Of a stretch of DNA of 64,000 nucleotides, positions 12,384 through 23,249 are shown one piece after another. Origin of the DNA: Cymbidium sinense (taxonomy: Eukaryota; Streptophyta; Magnoliopsida; Asparagales; Orchidaceae); NCBI GenBank assembly GCA_021442155.1, contig CM038221.1:23869906-23933905 (forward strand). Reading direction: 5' to 3'. Position 1 is the first letter of the stretch; each line of letters starts with the position of its first letter. Under the pieces are notes generated by a model. That model searched no databases and had not been told where the DNA came from. It saw only the letters and a list, made by a program, of their open reading frames with translations. Made by a program: the position numbers and the translations under genes.

Positions 12384-15133
12384 ATGGGCGCCTAATAGGT
12401 GTGGTGTGACTGACGAGGCATACCGCACATATTAGTGTTGATCAAAATGATCAACAATATCGAACGATCACAAGCACTAATAGAAATGATCTACTCCCAA
12501 CTTAAGGTGTAGAAGGAATAAAGAGCTTAGTGCAATGTGAATCCACTCATGTCAACAACATAAAAGAGTGATGGATGAATCCATTAGGGGCTGAGTATAT
12601 GAACCTTCCATTAGGGAAAGATGTTCAAGTCATCCACTAGGGGATGAGAGGTTTGATTTGATTTAAGTCTCATTGAGGAGAAATTGATTTGATTTATTTG
12701 ATTGTTTAGTTGTGTTTACTTTAACTCCACTGGGGATAGAAAAGTGAACTCCCCACTGGGGGAGCAAGTTCAAGTCATCCACTAGAGAGGAGAGGTTGTG
12801 AAATCTACTGAGGGATTAGAATTCTAGATCCGCTGGGGGAACTTGAAAAATTTGCATTTCACTGAGGAGAAGCAGATTGTTTAATTGAATGATTATTTTG
12901 ACTCCACTGAGAGAGGTTGATTGAATTTGTTTTAATTATTTTTACTCGACTGAGGAAGAAGGGTTGAATTTGATTTTTATTGTTTGAATTTTAGATTTTG
13001 AGATGGACCTTGTTGGTTTGCGATGGAGCACACTGAGTAGGGGTCGTGTTGGCCTTAATTTAGACCAGATTTACCAATCTAAAGGGGTAGTCTACTAACC
13101 ACATAGTAGGACTAACCAACCAAAGGGATTATCTTTTGGTTTTTAATGGTTAAGTTTAAGAAGAAAGTGTAGGGACTCACATCTTTTAAAATAAAGAACT
13201 CCATACAAGCAAGGTAACATGTTAACAGACCAACTATGTAGGAGACCACTACTGATGGACTTAAATCAGCTCAAAGATGATTAATTTTATTTTTAATTAT
13301 TTTTGATAAATCCTATTGGTTTGCGATGGACTGCACTGAGTAGGGACCATGAAGGCCTTGGCCTAACTTCAGATTTACCAATCCAAAGAGAATAGTTTTC
13401 TGGCCGAGGGGAGAACTATCCAATCGAATGGGTGTCTTTAATTTTGTAATGGTTAATTAAGGAAGAAAGCTCAAGGATTCACATCTTTCTAGAATAAGAG
13501 GCCAGTGGAGCGACACATTAGCGAGGTAACATGTCAACCAACCTAGGGCTTGCACATGATAGTCATACTAGAATGAAGTAGACTTACATCTTCTAAAGTG
13601 AAATGATAGGGTAACTGTTTGTGGCAAAATATTGAACCCAACCTAAGGGGATTACTAAGAGTGTGACTTGGGACTTATCTCAACTGTGTAGACAATTCTA
13701 TAGGAGTCACGACATGCTAAAGATGTGATGCCTACTTGGGAGAAGGGGCCCTTGAGGACTTAAATTCCTAATCCACAAGCGAATTGATTTGTTTGTTTAT
13801 TTTTATCATGGGCCCTATTAGTTTGCAAGAGATCACACTGAGAAGGAGCTTATATCAGCTTAGAACTATCTCAGATTTACTAAACTAAGGGAGAATTTAC
13901 ACATCCGTTGAACAAATTTTCTAACCACAGGGGTGGCTACTAGGAAAGGGAATTGTCCAATCCAAAAGTAACCTGGGTAGTGTTTAAATAGGGTCACAAA
14001 GGATGTGATCCAAATAGAATGCCTGCAGGGAATGGGTTACTAAGGGCTTTATCCAAAACCCTGGAGAAGATAATTTGTAATAGGTATTCGGTGGCCAACT
14101 CAAGGAGAAAGTGCTGGGAATCACATCTGCCAAAAGTGGTGTATCCACCGGGTGAGTTGCTGTTAGCATAACAAACATCAACAAACTTAAGGTTTCAGGT
14201 GCCAGTCAGTTTATGACAATCAGCCTAGGAAGAAAGCTCAGGACTCACATCTTCCTATAACAGAATTAATTACTGGGATAGTCTATCTTCGGCTCGATAG
14301 GTGCTATCCGACCTAGGGCGACTACTGAATGAAATCCACTGGGATGACTTATATCAACTCAAAAGTAGTCAAGAGGAAAGGAGCCTCTGGGGGACTTATA
14401 TTAAGCCTCAAACATACTCAACCTAGTCAGTATATGATGACTAGTTCAAGAAGAAAACTGAGGGATTCACATCTTCTTAAATAAAATCAATATGAGGTAG
14501 CTTACTGGCTGCGTAGTGAAGCTTACCAAACTAACAAGAAGCTCATCAGTTTGCAATGGTCAAGTTAGGAAGAAAGCACGGGGACTCACAATCGCCCAAC
14601 AAGTGACCACTGAGGTGCTAGACTAGCAATGTAGTATGTCAACCTGACCTAGACCAACTAATGAGTAGGTGCCACAGGGGGCTTGCTCCCACATCAAAAT
14701 AGCTCGAGACAAAATATTTGTGTTTAATTTTTTGTGCTTGTGTTAAATGGAATAGGATGCCTCTTGGGTTCTCTCACACATATCCTAAACATGCTTGGGG
14801 AATTTGATGAAATGATGCCACAAATGGCAGCTGAAATTACCACCAAGAAAGGATGTTGCATGGGTTCTCTTACTCCTAACTTAGTAGTGCTAATTGAAAT
14901 AGGATGTATCTTGGGTTCTCTTACTCCTATTCTAGTAGTGTCAGAGAATTATGTTTGATTGTGTTTGTGTTGTGAAAGAGGGATAGGATGCCTCTTAAGT
15001 TTTCTTACACCTATCTTAAACACATTGTGGAGGATTCGCAAGATAAGCAAACAACACTTCGGATGAAGAGAATGTTTTGAAGAATTGGAATGAAATCTTA
15101 TTCTTTTGATGATAATTATTTTCAAACATGTTT
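12384..15133 (-). repeat. Repeat-rich 3' UTR of the element
   Basis: Non-coding DNA between integrase and the 3' LTR. Several interspersed unit types are visible. At 12560-12960 a short CCACTGGGG-like word recurs many times. A unit with TTTGCGATGGA and CACTGAGTAGG lies at about 13015, 13318 and, decayed, 13820. A unit with GGAAGAAAGC followed by ACTCACATCTT lies near 13160, 13460, 14105, 14230, 14445 and 14560. An 'ATAGGATGC..CTTGGGTTCTCT' unit lies near 14752, 14850, 14903 and 14980. Tandem-repeat-rich, fast-changing 3' UTRs are known for Tat-lineage elements. Confidence 0.75.
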
Positions 15134-16130
15134 TTATGTTTTCTTCAAATAGAGCCCATTAATTAGAAGCATTGGGTGTTCCCTTTTATAGTCAATAAGC
15201 TGATAAGATCCTCCTTGGTACGCTTTCTCTATGACATAGGAGACTTCCCAAGTGGGTTCAAACTTGCCTCCCATCTTTCGACGGGCAAAAATTAGTCTCT
15301 TTAGGACTAATACAAGTTCTCTTACTTGAAAAGACCTAGGGTGGACCAGCTTGTTATGAGCTTGAATCATTTTGGCCTTATACAACTCGAGGTTCTGGCA
15401 CGCCCGTTGGTGTCTCTCCTCTAAACCTTCAAGCTCTTCTAACCACAACTTTGCATTCTATTCTATAGTGATTTTTCTACCCAATGCTATCCTTAGTGAT
15501 GAGAGTTAACTTCTAAGAATAGAATGGCTTTAGACCCATACACCAAGGAATAGGTTAGATTGAGTTGGAGTTTTGTATGTGGTACGGTAGGCCCACAAAG
15601 CTTCAACCAATTGCTTATGTCACTATCACTTATTGTCATCAAGTGTCTTCTTTAGTATCTAGATGAGAGTTTTGTTGAATGCTTCTGCTAGGCCATTTGC
15701 TATAGGGTAGTAGATGGTAGAGTATCTCCAATATATACCGTGTCTTCTGGCAAAGCCATTGATCTTGGTGCTTTTGAATGCAGTACTATTATCAAATATA
15801 CTTTATCAAGGCACCCCAAACCTATATACGATATGATTCTTAAAAAATTGAACCACATGCTGAGCTGTGACCTCTTTAAGTGAGATTGCTTTCGCCCACT
15901 TGGAATTATAGTCGGTGGCAGCTAAGATGAACCGATGACCCTTGGAAGAAGGAGGATCGATTGGACCCATAATGTTAGTACTCCAACACTCAAATGGCCA
16001 TGAGGCCAAACTAGGATGTAGGATGTTGGGTGGTTGATGTAAAACCACACTATGTACCTGACACTGATGACATCTCCTAGCCATGTTCATACAGTCGATA
16101 ATCTTTAAAGGCTAGTAATATCCTAATATT
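15134..16130 (-). pseudogene. Integrase (zinc finger, core, C-terminal domain), broken
   Basis: The zinc-binding end (CHQCQVH) and start of the core (GPIDPPSSKG, DYNSKWAKA, HIVYRFGVP) read in one frame at 15806-16090. The core continues through two stops to FDNSTAFKS and a degenerate GLAEAFNK block. A separate open frame at 15134-15448 gives the C-terminal domain (GKFEPTWEVSYVIEKAYQGG). The family inserts retroviral-type cDNA into host DNA. The first catalytic Asp, normally in W.xD.iGP, is Asn here (WSTNIMGPI), and SDNGT has become FDNST. With these losses and several stops it cannot be active. Confidence 0.88.
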
Positions 16131-16569
16131 TTGGTCTCTGCTTTCATGTTTGAACCAAATTGATGCACTCCACATAGCCCTGAATGTGCCTTGGTCATGA
16201 TCCTATGGGCTTCGTGTTTATCTAAATGACGTAACCACAATTTATTGAAAGATCATCGGTACAAGGTGCCATCTACGAGAGCATAGGAGAAAGCTCTCTG
16301 TTTCACCTGATGGGCTTGTAATTTCTCTTGATGTAGTTTGTCGGTGTTCAAGTAATCTATGAATGGTTGCCTCCAATCTAGCTCCTCATCCTTTTTGGCA
16401 ATGGTAGCCTCCCCTTTGAGAGAAAGTCTCTCGATATTTAACATCAATAAGGGATATGAATTGTCTATTTTGGGCCCTTATTGGAATGGACTCATCTTCC
16501 AGACATGTCAATTCTTTGGAAAGTTTGGCCAAAGCATCTGCTAATGCATTCTCTCCTCGAGGGACCTTG
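16131..16569 (-). pseudogene. Linker between second RNase H and integrase
   Basis: The open stretch at 16253-16447 contains DWRQPFIDYL and a terminal GTLYR. This is the region just before the integrase zinc finger in Tat-type polyproteins (the common form is W..PI..YL ... LYRR). It has stops on both sides. No catalytic role is known for this linker. Confidence 0.6.
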
Positions 16570-16920
16570 TAGATGGTGACTTCACAAATTTAGGCCAATA
16601 GCTTTATGGTATACTCGTGGTAATGATGAAGCTTGGGTTTGAGAACTTTATAAGATCCAGCAATCTAATTGATGACCAGCTGAGAATCCTCGTAGATATT
16701 GATGTTTTTTACACACACTGTAATGTCTAACTCCAGACCGACAATCAAAGCCTCATACTCAGCTTCGTTATTGGTGCAATGATTGGAAAGATAGTATGAG
16801 AATCTCATCACATTGCGGTCTAGAGTTAAGAGAATTATTTCTACCCCTACCTTTCCTAGAAGAGTAGATCGTGGTGCTTCTCCTTTATGAAAGGAAGTTG
16901 CACCATCAAAATACATCTCT
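16570..16920 (-). pseudogene. Second (archaeal-like) RNase H domain
   Basis: The frame at 16665-16916 begins MYFDGATS and includes CTNNEAEYEALIVGLE and an EDSQLVIN block. These correspond to the acidic residues of an RNase H fold: Asp in YFDGA, Glu in NEAEYEAL, Asp in EDSQL. The domain lies after the usual reverse transcriptase-linked RNase H and before integrase. A duplicated RNase H is diagnostic of the plant Tat/Ogre lineage. The three key acidic positions remain, but the next codons run into a stop at about 16664, so it is a fragment. Confidence 0.85.
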
Positions 16921-17560
16921 CAATGATGATTGTCAACCTCCCTTAAGTGAAGAATCAACATGAAGTGGGTGTGCTACTAAGAAATCCACTAGTACTTGTC
17001 CTTTAACCGCACGGTGGGGTACGAATGTGATATCAAATTGTGAGAGAATCATGGACCAATGTGCCAAACATTCGGATAGCATTGGCCGTGTCATGAGATA
17101 CTGCAGTGGATTAATTATTGAAATCAAGTTCACCTTATAGAAAGCACATAATGCCGTAGCTTTTAGGATGCAAAGATTAAAGGTAGGCAATGTTTCTCAA
17201 TAGGTGGGTAGCTAACTTCAACAGGGATCAGACAACAACTGACGTAGTAGAGAGCGTTCTCCTTCCCTTCGTCATTGGCTTGGGCCAACAAAATTCCAAG
17301 GGAGTCATCTAATGCAGCTGTGTAGAGGATGAGTAGTCTGCCTGGGATAGGGGCTGCTACTAGCAGCTTCACCAAATACTACTTGGTATCTTCGAAGGCA
17401 TGCTGACACTTATCATCCAACTTGAACTTGGCATCCTTTTTGATAAGTGCTAAAAATGGTTTGCATCTTCCCGATGGGTTGGAGATAAAGCATCTCAGAT
17501 ACGCCAACCATCCTTGGAAAGATCTGAGTTAAGTTAGATTTTTAGGGGTGTCATTTTTAA
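16921..17560 (-). pseudogene. Reverse-transcriptase-linked RNase H, broken
   Basis: Two overlapping frames cover this domain. 17163-17375 has LLILYTAALDDSLGILLAQ and IPVEVSYPPIEKHCLPLIF; 16933-17190 has ISIINPLQYLMTRP and AVKGQVLVDFLVAHPL. The shift between them near 17170 is a frameshift. The preceding codons (about 17376-17560) give the FISNPSGRCKPF and KLDDKCQHAFE block typical of the RT connection. This domain normally degrades the RNA of the RNA-DNA hybrid. One stop lies just before 17375. Confidence 0.85.
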
Positions 17561-18397
17561 GACAGCTTTGATCTTTTATGGATCTATCTCTATTCCTCGA
17601 TGTCAGACAACAAACCCAAGGAACTTCCCTGAAGCTACTCTAAATGCACACTTCAGGGGATTCATTTTGAGTTTCTATTATCTTAACTGTTCAAAAACTA
17701 CTCTCAAGTCAAAGAGATGGTCTTCCTTTTCTCTGCTCTTGACTACTAGATCATCAAAATAACACTCAATATGATGATGGATGAGTTCATTGAAGATCTG
17801 AGTCATGACCTGTTGGTATGTAGCATTAGCATTTTTAAGGCCAAAAGGTATGACCTTATAACAATAGATTCTGATCGGGGTTCGAAAAGTAGTATTTATT
17901 TCATCCTCAGGAGCCATCTTGATTTAGTTGTAGCCAAATGACCCATCCATAAAAGTGAATACTGCATGAGACAAGGCAATGTCTACCATTAACTCTGATA
18001 TAGAAAGAGGAAACTCATCCTTAGGACATACCTTGTTCAAGTCCCTAAAATCGATGTATATACAAATTTGGCCATTCTTCTTCTTAACTGGTATGACACT
18101 GGCTAACCAGGTATGCTATTTTTCTTCCCTGATGAAACCAACATCAAATAATTTCTTGACTTCAGAAATGACCTGTTGTTCGATTTCTAATTGCATGCGT
18201 CTAGGAGCTTGCCTGATAGGGTTATTAAGGTTTATTGCTAGTTTGTGGACTGCTATGTCAGGAGATAATATGGGCATTTCTTCATAACTCCATGCAAAGC
18301 AGTCCTTAAACTCAATCATTAGCCTAACTAAGTCATTTGTTTCTTCTTCATTCAACAATGAGCTGGTGTATGTCAGGCGTGAATTTTTTTCTGTCAT
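17561..18397 (-). pseudogene. Reverse transcriptase, broken
   Basis: The N-terminal block at 18116-18397 (FKDCFAWSYEEMP, QAPRRMQLE, LFDVGFIREEK) is followed after a stop by WLASVIPVKKKNGQI and DFRDLNKVCPKDEFPLS. After another stop (YN*IK, CAA to TAA) comes 17678-17917 with CYKVIPFGLKNANATYQ and the catalytic-site variant YFDD at 17751-17762. The usual form is YVDD, so the two catalytic Asp survive. Order and spacing fit Ty3/gypsy RT. A short shadow frame on the other strand (17979-18287) is not a gene. Confidence 0.92.
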
Positions 18398-19494
18398 GAG
18401 GTTAATTTTTTTAAGCTTGTCAATTATTGAATGGATCTCCTATTCAAATTCTAGCGGTGCATATTTGATTGGGAGATCATCTGGATCATCTAAAGGTTCT
18501 AAACACACATGCTTATAAGAGTTAGTGTGGTGAAGAACCATCGACTGATGATTGGTAACAACTAGTAATCATCATCATTGACTGGACCCACTATACCGAA
18601 TCTAAGTCATGATCTTGATTGTGCTTCCCTGCCTCTATTGCTCTACAACTTCTTGAAGTATTCTGACATGTGCTTAGACCATGTATAAAGAATCAAACCC
18701 TTCTTTGCAAGATTAAGGACGCAAGGCGAGTACCAATCAAAAGGCAATTCCATTAATTCATTTTATGAATTATCCTCAAGTTCTATATCAACTTCAAGAC
18801 TTAAGGATGATGATCCCAATATGAATATTTTTTGGCTTCACATCAATGGAAGACTTAGGGGCTTCCTTAACTACTAAACCTTCAGCTTTTTGAGATAAAA
18901 GTGAGGTTAGAGCTAATGTTTCCAATTTTTGTATGATAGTCTTACATAAGCTTGATTTGAATATATTTGTGCATTGTCTGGAGGCCTTATCTTCATCACT
19001 GTCTGGCTTGAGTGTCACCTCCAATGAAACCTCCTAAGAGGGGTTGGCTAGTATACTACTCACATAAGACTCGTCCTCCAAGCTGGATTCCAAGTCTATG
19101 TGAATAGTAGGGGTGCTCCTATGAATTGGAACATAACCCCTGTTGGCTGGTTGCCAACCATAGGGGTTTTCAACCTTTGGGACTGCCTCTGTTACTGCCT
19201 CTGCCTCTGCCTGGTGGAGGTTGAGTCATTCTACCCATGTGTCCATATGATGGAATGAACTGTGGGTGGAATATGATATGCAATTCTACTTCTTCATCAA
19301 TGTCCTTTTCTCGTTCACTTGAACTTTCATTTTTTTTCTTTTCTCTTTCTTTCTCTTTTTCTCTTTCTTTTTCTTCTTTTTATTTTTCATTTGAGTTTTG
19401 ACTAAGTTCATGAGGAAATATATTTTGAGGAAGATAATAGGTCGCATCTTCATATATATTAACCTCCCTGACTGAAAATGGCATTTCATCACCT
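18398..19494 (-). pseudogene. Protease-RT linker region, degenerate
   Basis: The minus strand shows pieces of the polyprotein spacer: FIPSYGHMGRM and a Pro/Gly/Arg-rich stretch near 19200-19280, then an acidic piece at 18794-19024 (VTLKPDSDEDKA). A purine-rich tract on the minus strand at 19328-19392 encodes Lys/Glu runs only because of its composition. Ogre elements are known to carry an intron between protease and RT. I cannot identify splice sites here, so that remains a possibility only. Confidence 0.5.
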
Positions 19495-19995
19495 TTAACA
19501 CGATCGATCCCATCCTTCAATTTGAACGATGGAGGAGGATGGAATCATCTTGTTCGATGTTTCAAGGCCAAGGCTAAAGCAAAATGAAGTATTTGAATCA
19601 ATTATGTAAAACTTGGCTTTAGTCTTCCATTCATCTATCTCCAAAGGTAACACTATGTAACCTAAAGCCCTGTCGCCTTGTTCATTGAATCGTTTAAACA
19701 TCATCCAATCTCCTTAGAGTGTAGAGATGTCAATCCTCAAATAGGCAAGAGTCTTTAGACTCATAATATTTACTGATGCACCTGGATCAATAAGAACCCT
19801 GGAGAGTCTAAATCTGCCAATGTCCACTGTAATGTAGAGAGGACGGTTGTGCTCCATGTCCCCTAGAAGAAGGCTTTCATCAGTGAAAGTGACTCTTTGG
19901 GTTTCTCTTGAATAATGTGCCTCCTCTCCAACAGTGGTCAGTTGAGCTAAGCATATTTCAGGATCAAGAAGAGCCTTGATTAATGACTCCCTCAT
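19495..19995 (-). pseudogene. Retrotransposon aspartic protease, broken
   Basis: The frame at 19714-19995 includes FTDESLLLGDMEHNRPLYI and the active-site region VLIDPGASVNIMS, where the usual D(T/G)G(A/S)S appears as DPGAS. The next frame, 19495-19704, continues with FNEQGDRALGYIVLPL and KFYIIDSNTSF, the second half of the fold. The family cleaves the Gag-Pol polyprotein. The catalytic Asp is kept, the adjacent residue is changed to Pro, and a break lies between the two halves at about 19705-19713. Confidence 0.85.
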
Positions 19996-20153
19996 ATCTT
20001 TGGATACGACAAGGCATCATATATTCTTAACTTAGATGAAAACTTTCTTAGGTGAGAGTGGACATTGTAATACACTCTGGGCTGATCCTCCATAAGCATA
20101 TCCAAGGGTGAAGCATCCTGTGGAGCGGCTTCTCAATCATCTAAACCAATGAC

Positions 20154-20624
20154 TTATTTTCCTCTATCTTGAGGTGCTTCCCTAGGAGGTAGATTACTGC
20201 CACTACGGAGGTTGACTTCGGTGATCTCATGTGGCAATTTAGTGCAAGGTTCTACCTGCTCGTCAAACTCACCTATAGCTTCTCCTATGGGACTCTCGAA
20301 ATCGGATGATTCCAAGTCTATCTCAAGAAGAAAATTCATTTTATTAAGAGAAGGAAAGTCTAACTCTGAATTAGAAAGAGGAAGATCAGAGTTGTTATAA
20401 TTGTTGTTTAGACTTGAAGAGTTTTCTAAAAGAATAAAGTTAGACAACCCATCACAAGTGACACAGATATAATTCAAACTAGCTTTATTTCTTGATTTCT
20501 TAGATTTTGAAAGAGGTACATAGTATAAGTCAAGTAAAATAAGAGGGGTGAGGAATTTGATGCCCTCATCCATCAATATAAGAAGTAGCTGCAAAGTAAT
20601 GGAGACTGGCTCTGATGGTTGCAC
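20154..20624 (-). pseudogene. Gag-protease spacer
   Basis: A 156-codon frame that ends with EVNLRSGSNLPPREAP. A VNLRSG(R/K)xLP motif marks the spacer between the Gag zinc finger and protease in Tat-type elements. The acidic, Ser/Leu-rich middle has no fold I recognise. It is separated from protease by about 160 bases containing stops. Its ATG is probably internal to the original polyprotein. Confidence 0.6.
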
Positions 20625-20801
20625 TACTTGGCTATCCCGGGCTGGTATAAGCTGTTGCTTCTATTGTTGCTGCTGCTGAGCTCCCCCTTTTCCCAAGTTG
20701 TCTTTGGCAACTTGCAAACCTTCCTTGATGTTGGAGGTTCGAGCTACCTCAGACACATGCAAGGAAAGTTTCTTGGTTTTAGAAATAATTTTCTTAGAGG
20801 T

Positions 20802-21146
20802 TCAAGATAATGAGATATCCCAACCTTCTTTGGTTTTAGAGGTATCACAAGTATCCCCAAGGATTACCCTAATGGAACTGAATGGTTGTTCCACAAGGTA
20901 CTCCTTCGAGATAACTGTGGCATCAGTCTTGAAGCTATGTTCAAGCCAGTCCTTGAATAGAAAGTAATCTTCCAAAACATGACCTAACATGCGGTGGTAG
21001 GGGCAAAAGTTAGGATCATTACTCTTGCCCACTTGCTCCAGCCTTCTAGGTTTGGGTAGCTGGAAATCAGGTTTCTTTAAGAGATTCTTAAAGATTTTCT
21101 TGATTACCTCCCTATTAAATGAATATGATTTATTTAGTTTATCCAT
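20802..21146 (-). pseudogene. Gag zinc-finger-like region
   Basis: Contains FCPYHRMLGHVLEDYFLFKDW. This is the Tat-type Gag knuckle (C..H....H....C), with the last Cys replaced by Tyr. PKPRRLEQVGKSNDPN precedes it, as in related Gags. The protein would bind genomic RNA during packaging. It reads continuously from 21146, but the hinge just upstream (21150-21420) is crossed by stops such as PPQ*PPW and HYT*SPL, consistent with CAG/CAA to TAG/TAA changes. Confidence 0.78.
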
Positions 21147-21960
21147 AAGAGTAAGTGGACCATAGCTACCTAGCGGTGATTATGTGTAATGTTGTTGCTG
21201 TGGGTATGACTGAGGAGGAGGAGGCACAGGCCATGGAGGCTACTGTGGCGGTTGGTAGGATGGCCTCGATGGTGGTATAAAAGGTGGAAGTGATGGTTGT
21301 GGAGCTCGTGGTCTCTCATACTACTCTCTGGCCAGCTGTTTCTCCTTATCTACTACTATCACTACCCCTGGTTTCTTCTCATAAACTTTATGTGGCTTTG
21401 ACTTTGTTGATTGATCCAAAAAAGGCAACTATTTGGCTTCTTCTTGTAAGCTAGCCGCATTGTTGATTAGCTTCTCAAATGTTTTGATGGTGAAACATTT
21501 GAGCATGAAGGTGATCGAGCCATGGATATTCTTAAGTAGAATCTCGATGGCATGTTATTCAGATAACTGTGATTCACATTTCATAATCAAATTATGCCAT
21601 CTGAGAATGTAATCAACGAGGGGCTCACCATGGTGTTGTTGGGCCACAAAGATCCTACAGTCACCCTTTGCTGAGCTCCAGCAAACTTCTAATGAACAGT
21701 TACTCCAACTCAGCAAAAGTCTTCTCTAAACTATTGGGGAGTTCAACATACCAATCAAAGGCTATGTCTGGTAAGCTACTGATAAAGAGTCAGAAGAGTA
21801 AAGCATCACTACCACTGTCATTGCAATAACTAGCCCTGAAATGTGCTATGTACTGCCTTGGATTCCCACTGCCATCAAAACTCTTGAAAGAAGGTGGCAC
21901 AAAACCCTTAGGATACTAGATGGCATCGACTTTCTATGGTTAGGGTCTACCCTTTGGAAC
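21147..21960 (-). pseudogene. Gag capsid (retrotrans_gag-like) region, broken
   Basis: Reading the minus strand around 21720-21935 gives FKSFDGSGNPRQYIAHFRA, then SDALLF*LFISSLPDIAFDW. This is the characteristic 'FDG..DP..H...F' to 'F..SL...A..WY' core of plant Gag. The internal stop is TGA where CGA (Arg) is expected. Further down are INNAASLQEEAK and KPGVVIVVDKEKQLARE, then a Pro/Tyr-rich hinge. The protein would form the virus-like particle. Several stops prevent a full product. Confidence 0.82.
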
Positions 21961-22067
21961 CGATGATCCTCCTCGGGTTTGAGCCAACACTTCTATCACT
22001 TCTATCTGGGTGCATCAGGGTTATCATCTGCTCCCTCTACAATAATTGTAATCATCTTTATATCCTG

Positions 22068-23010
22068 CTAAACTGGTGGTGTTGGTGAAGGGACGATCAT
22101 TATGCTTTGGGGTCGCCATTCCTTCCGCACCACCACTGGGGCAGAAGGTTGAGCAGGAGAGCTCGACCTCACCACAGTAGGCGGTGTAGATGAAATAGGA
22201 TCCCTCAGCCGTAGTTGGATCACCAACGGGGTATGCTTCTCCTCGGAGGTGGCCTTCATGGCCTTCGACAGAACTGGAGATGCTGCGATATGAACGGGTG
22301 ATGGTGGATGGGGTGTAGAGCGGTGTGGTGGAGACACCACCGACTCTCTCAGAATGGAGACCCTCCTCCTATGATGGGTCATCCTAATAAGTAGAATGTT
22401 ATCCGTGTGGTCGGCGTGGTAGCATGTCGATCAAGAAAATCAACGAGTATGGAAGTCACACCGACGACTAAATCTCTCTAGTGATCCAACTATAGTGCCT
22501 CCCGCCCTCTCCCATCAAGATGTTTCCCCACACTGTCGGGGATAACAAATCTCAAATCGAATTGAGCTCCGGACTCAAAATGTCCGTAAGCTCTACCAAC
22601 CTAGTGTAGAATTGAATGGAGGCTGTTATATGATCTCCTACTATGGCTAACTGTGGGCTGGTACTAAACCACTGGTGGAGGTGAAGTATGAATCTTCCTA
22701 GGATCCTCTTTGTCAGAACTAGAGAGAGCATGAAATGGGTTCACTGTAACCAACGGGGAAATTAGAGTGGGCACCTGGTGGATAATCATCTCCTCCATAA
22801 TGCACAATCCGATACCGCTTAATCATGCAATTTTTGTTCCTCCTCTGAGTCCTGGTAGGGTGAGTGGAGTAGGAGCTAGACCCAACCTCAAAAGTTGGGG
22901 AGGCAATCTATGAGATCAATGGAGCTTTACCCTTCAAGGGTGCTAATGAGTGGGTGCTAGCTCAAGCAAACATGAAACCATGACACTGATTGCCGTAGTC
23001 GCCACTAGCA
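22068..23010 (-). pseudogene. 5' coding region (ORF1 / Gag N-terminus), copy 1
   Basis: The open part, 22068-22382, starts MTHHRRRVSILRESVV and is Pro/Ser-rich (PPHRSTPHPPSP). It ends near KEWRPQSIMIVPSPTPP. The same protein is recognisable, with other stops, at 33115-33720. Upstream, 22400-22850 aligns with 33730-34197, sharing MIKRY and the AQFDLR-like segment, so the coding region started further right. Ogre elements carry an extra ORF of unknown function upstream of gag. Whether this is that ORF or just a long Gag N-terminus I cannot tell. Confidence 0.6.
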
Positions 23011-23249
23011 CTAAAAACTATCACTACTTTCCTCTTCAGTGAGGGGACATCATAATCTGATGGAAAATTAATCTGAATGATTGGCTTCGCTGCACCACTA
23101 ATCAATAGTTATGAGTGCCCTCATGATCGCCTCAAACCTCTCCAAATGGATGAGATGGGTGCATCATAATGGGGAGATCCAAAGGCTAAGTCCATGCCAG
23201 GGAAAGTAAACACATACTTCGTGAAGCGCCATTCTAGTCAATTGAAAAT

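Noticed and set aside
19286..19513. Lys/Glu-rich basic protein on the minus strand
   Set aside because: A purine tract in the protease-RT spacer of a broken retrotransposon; too simple to call a domain.
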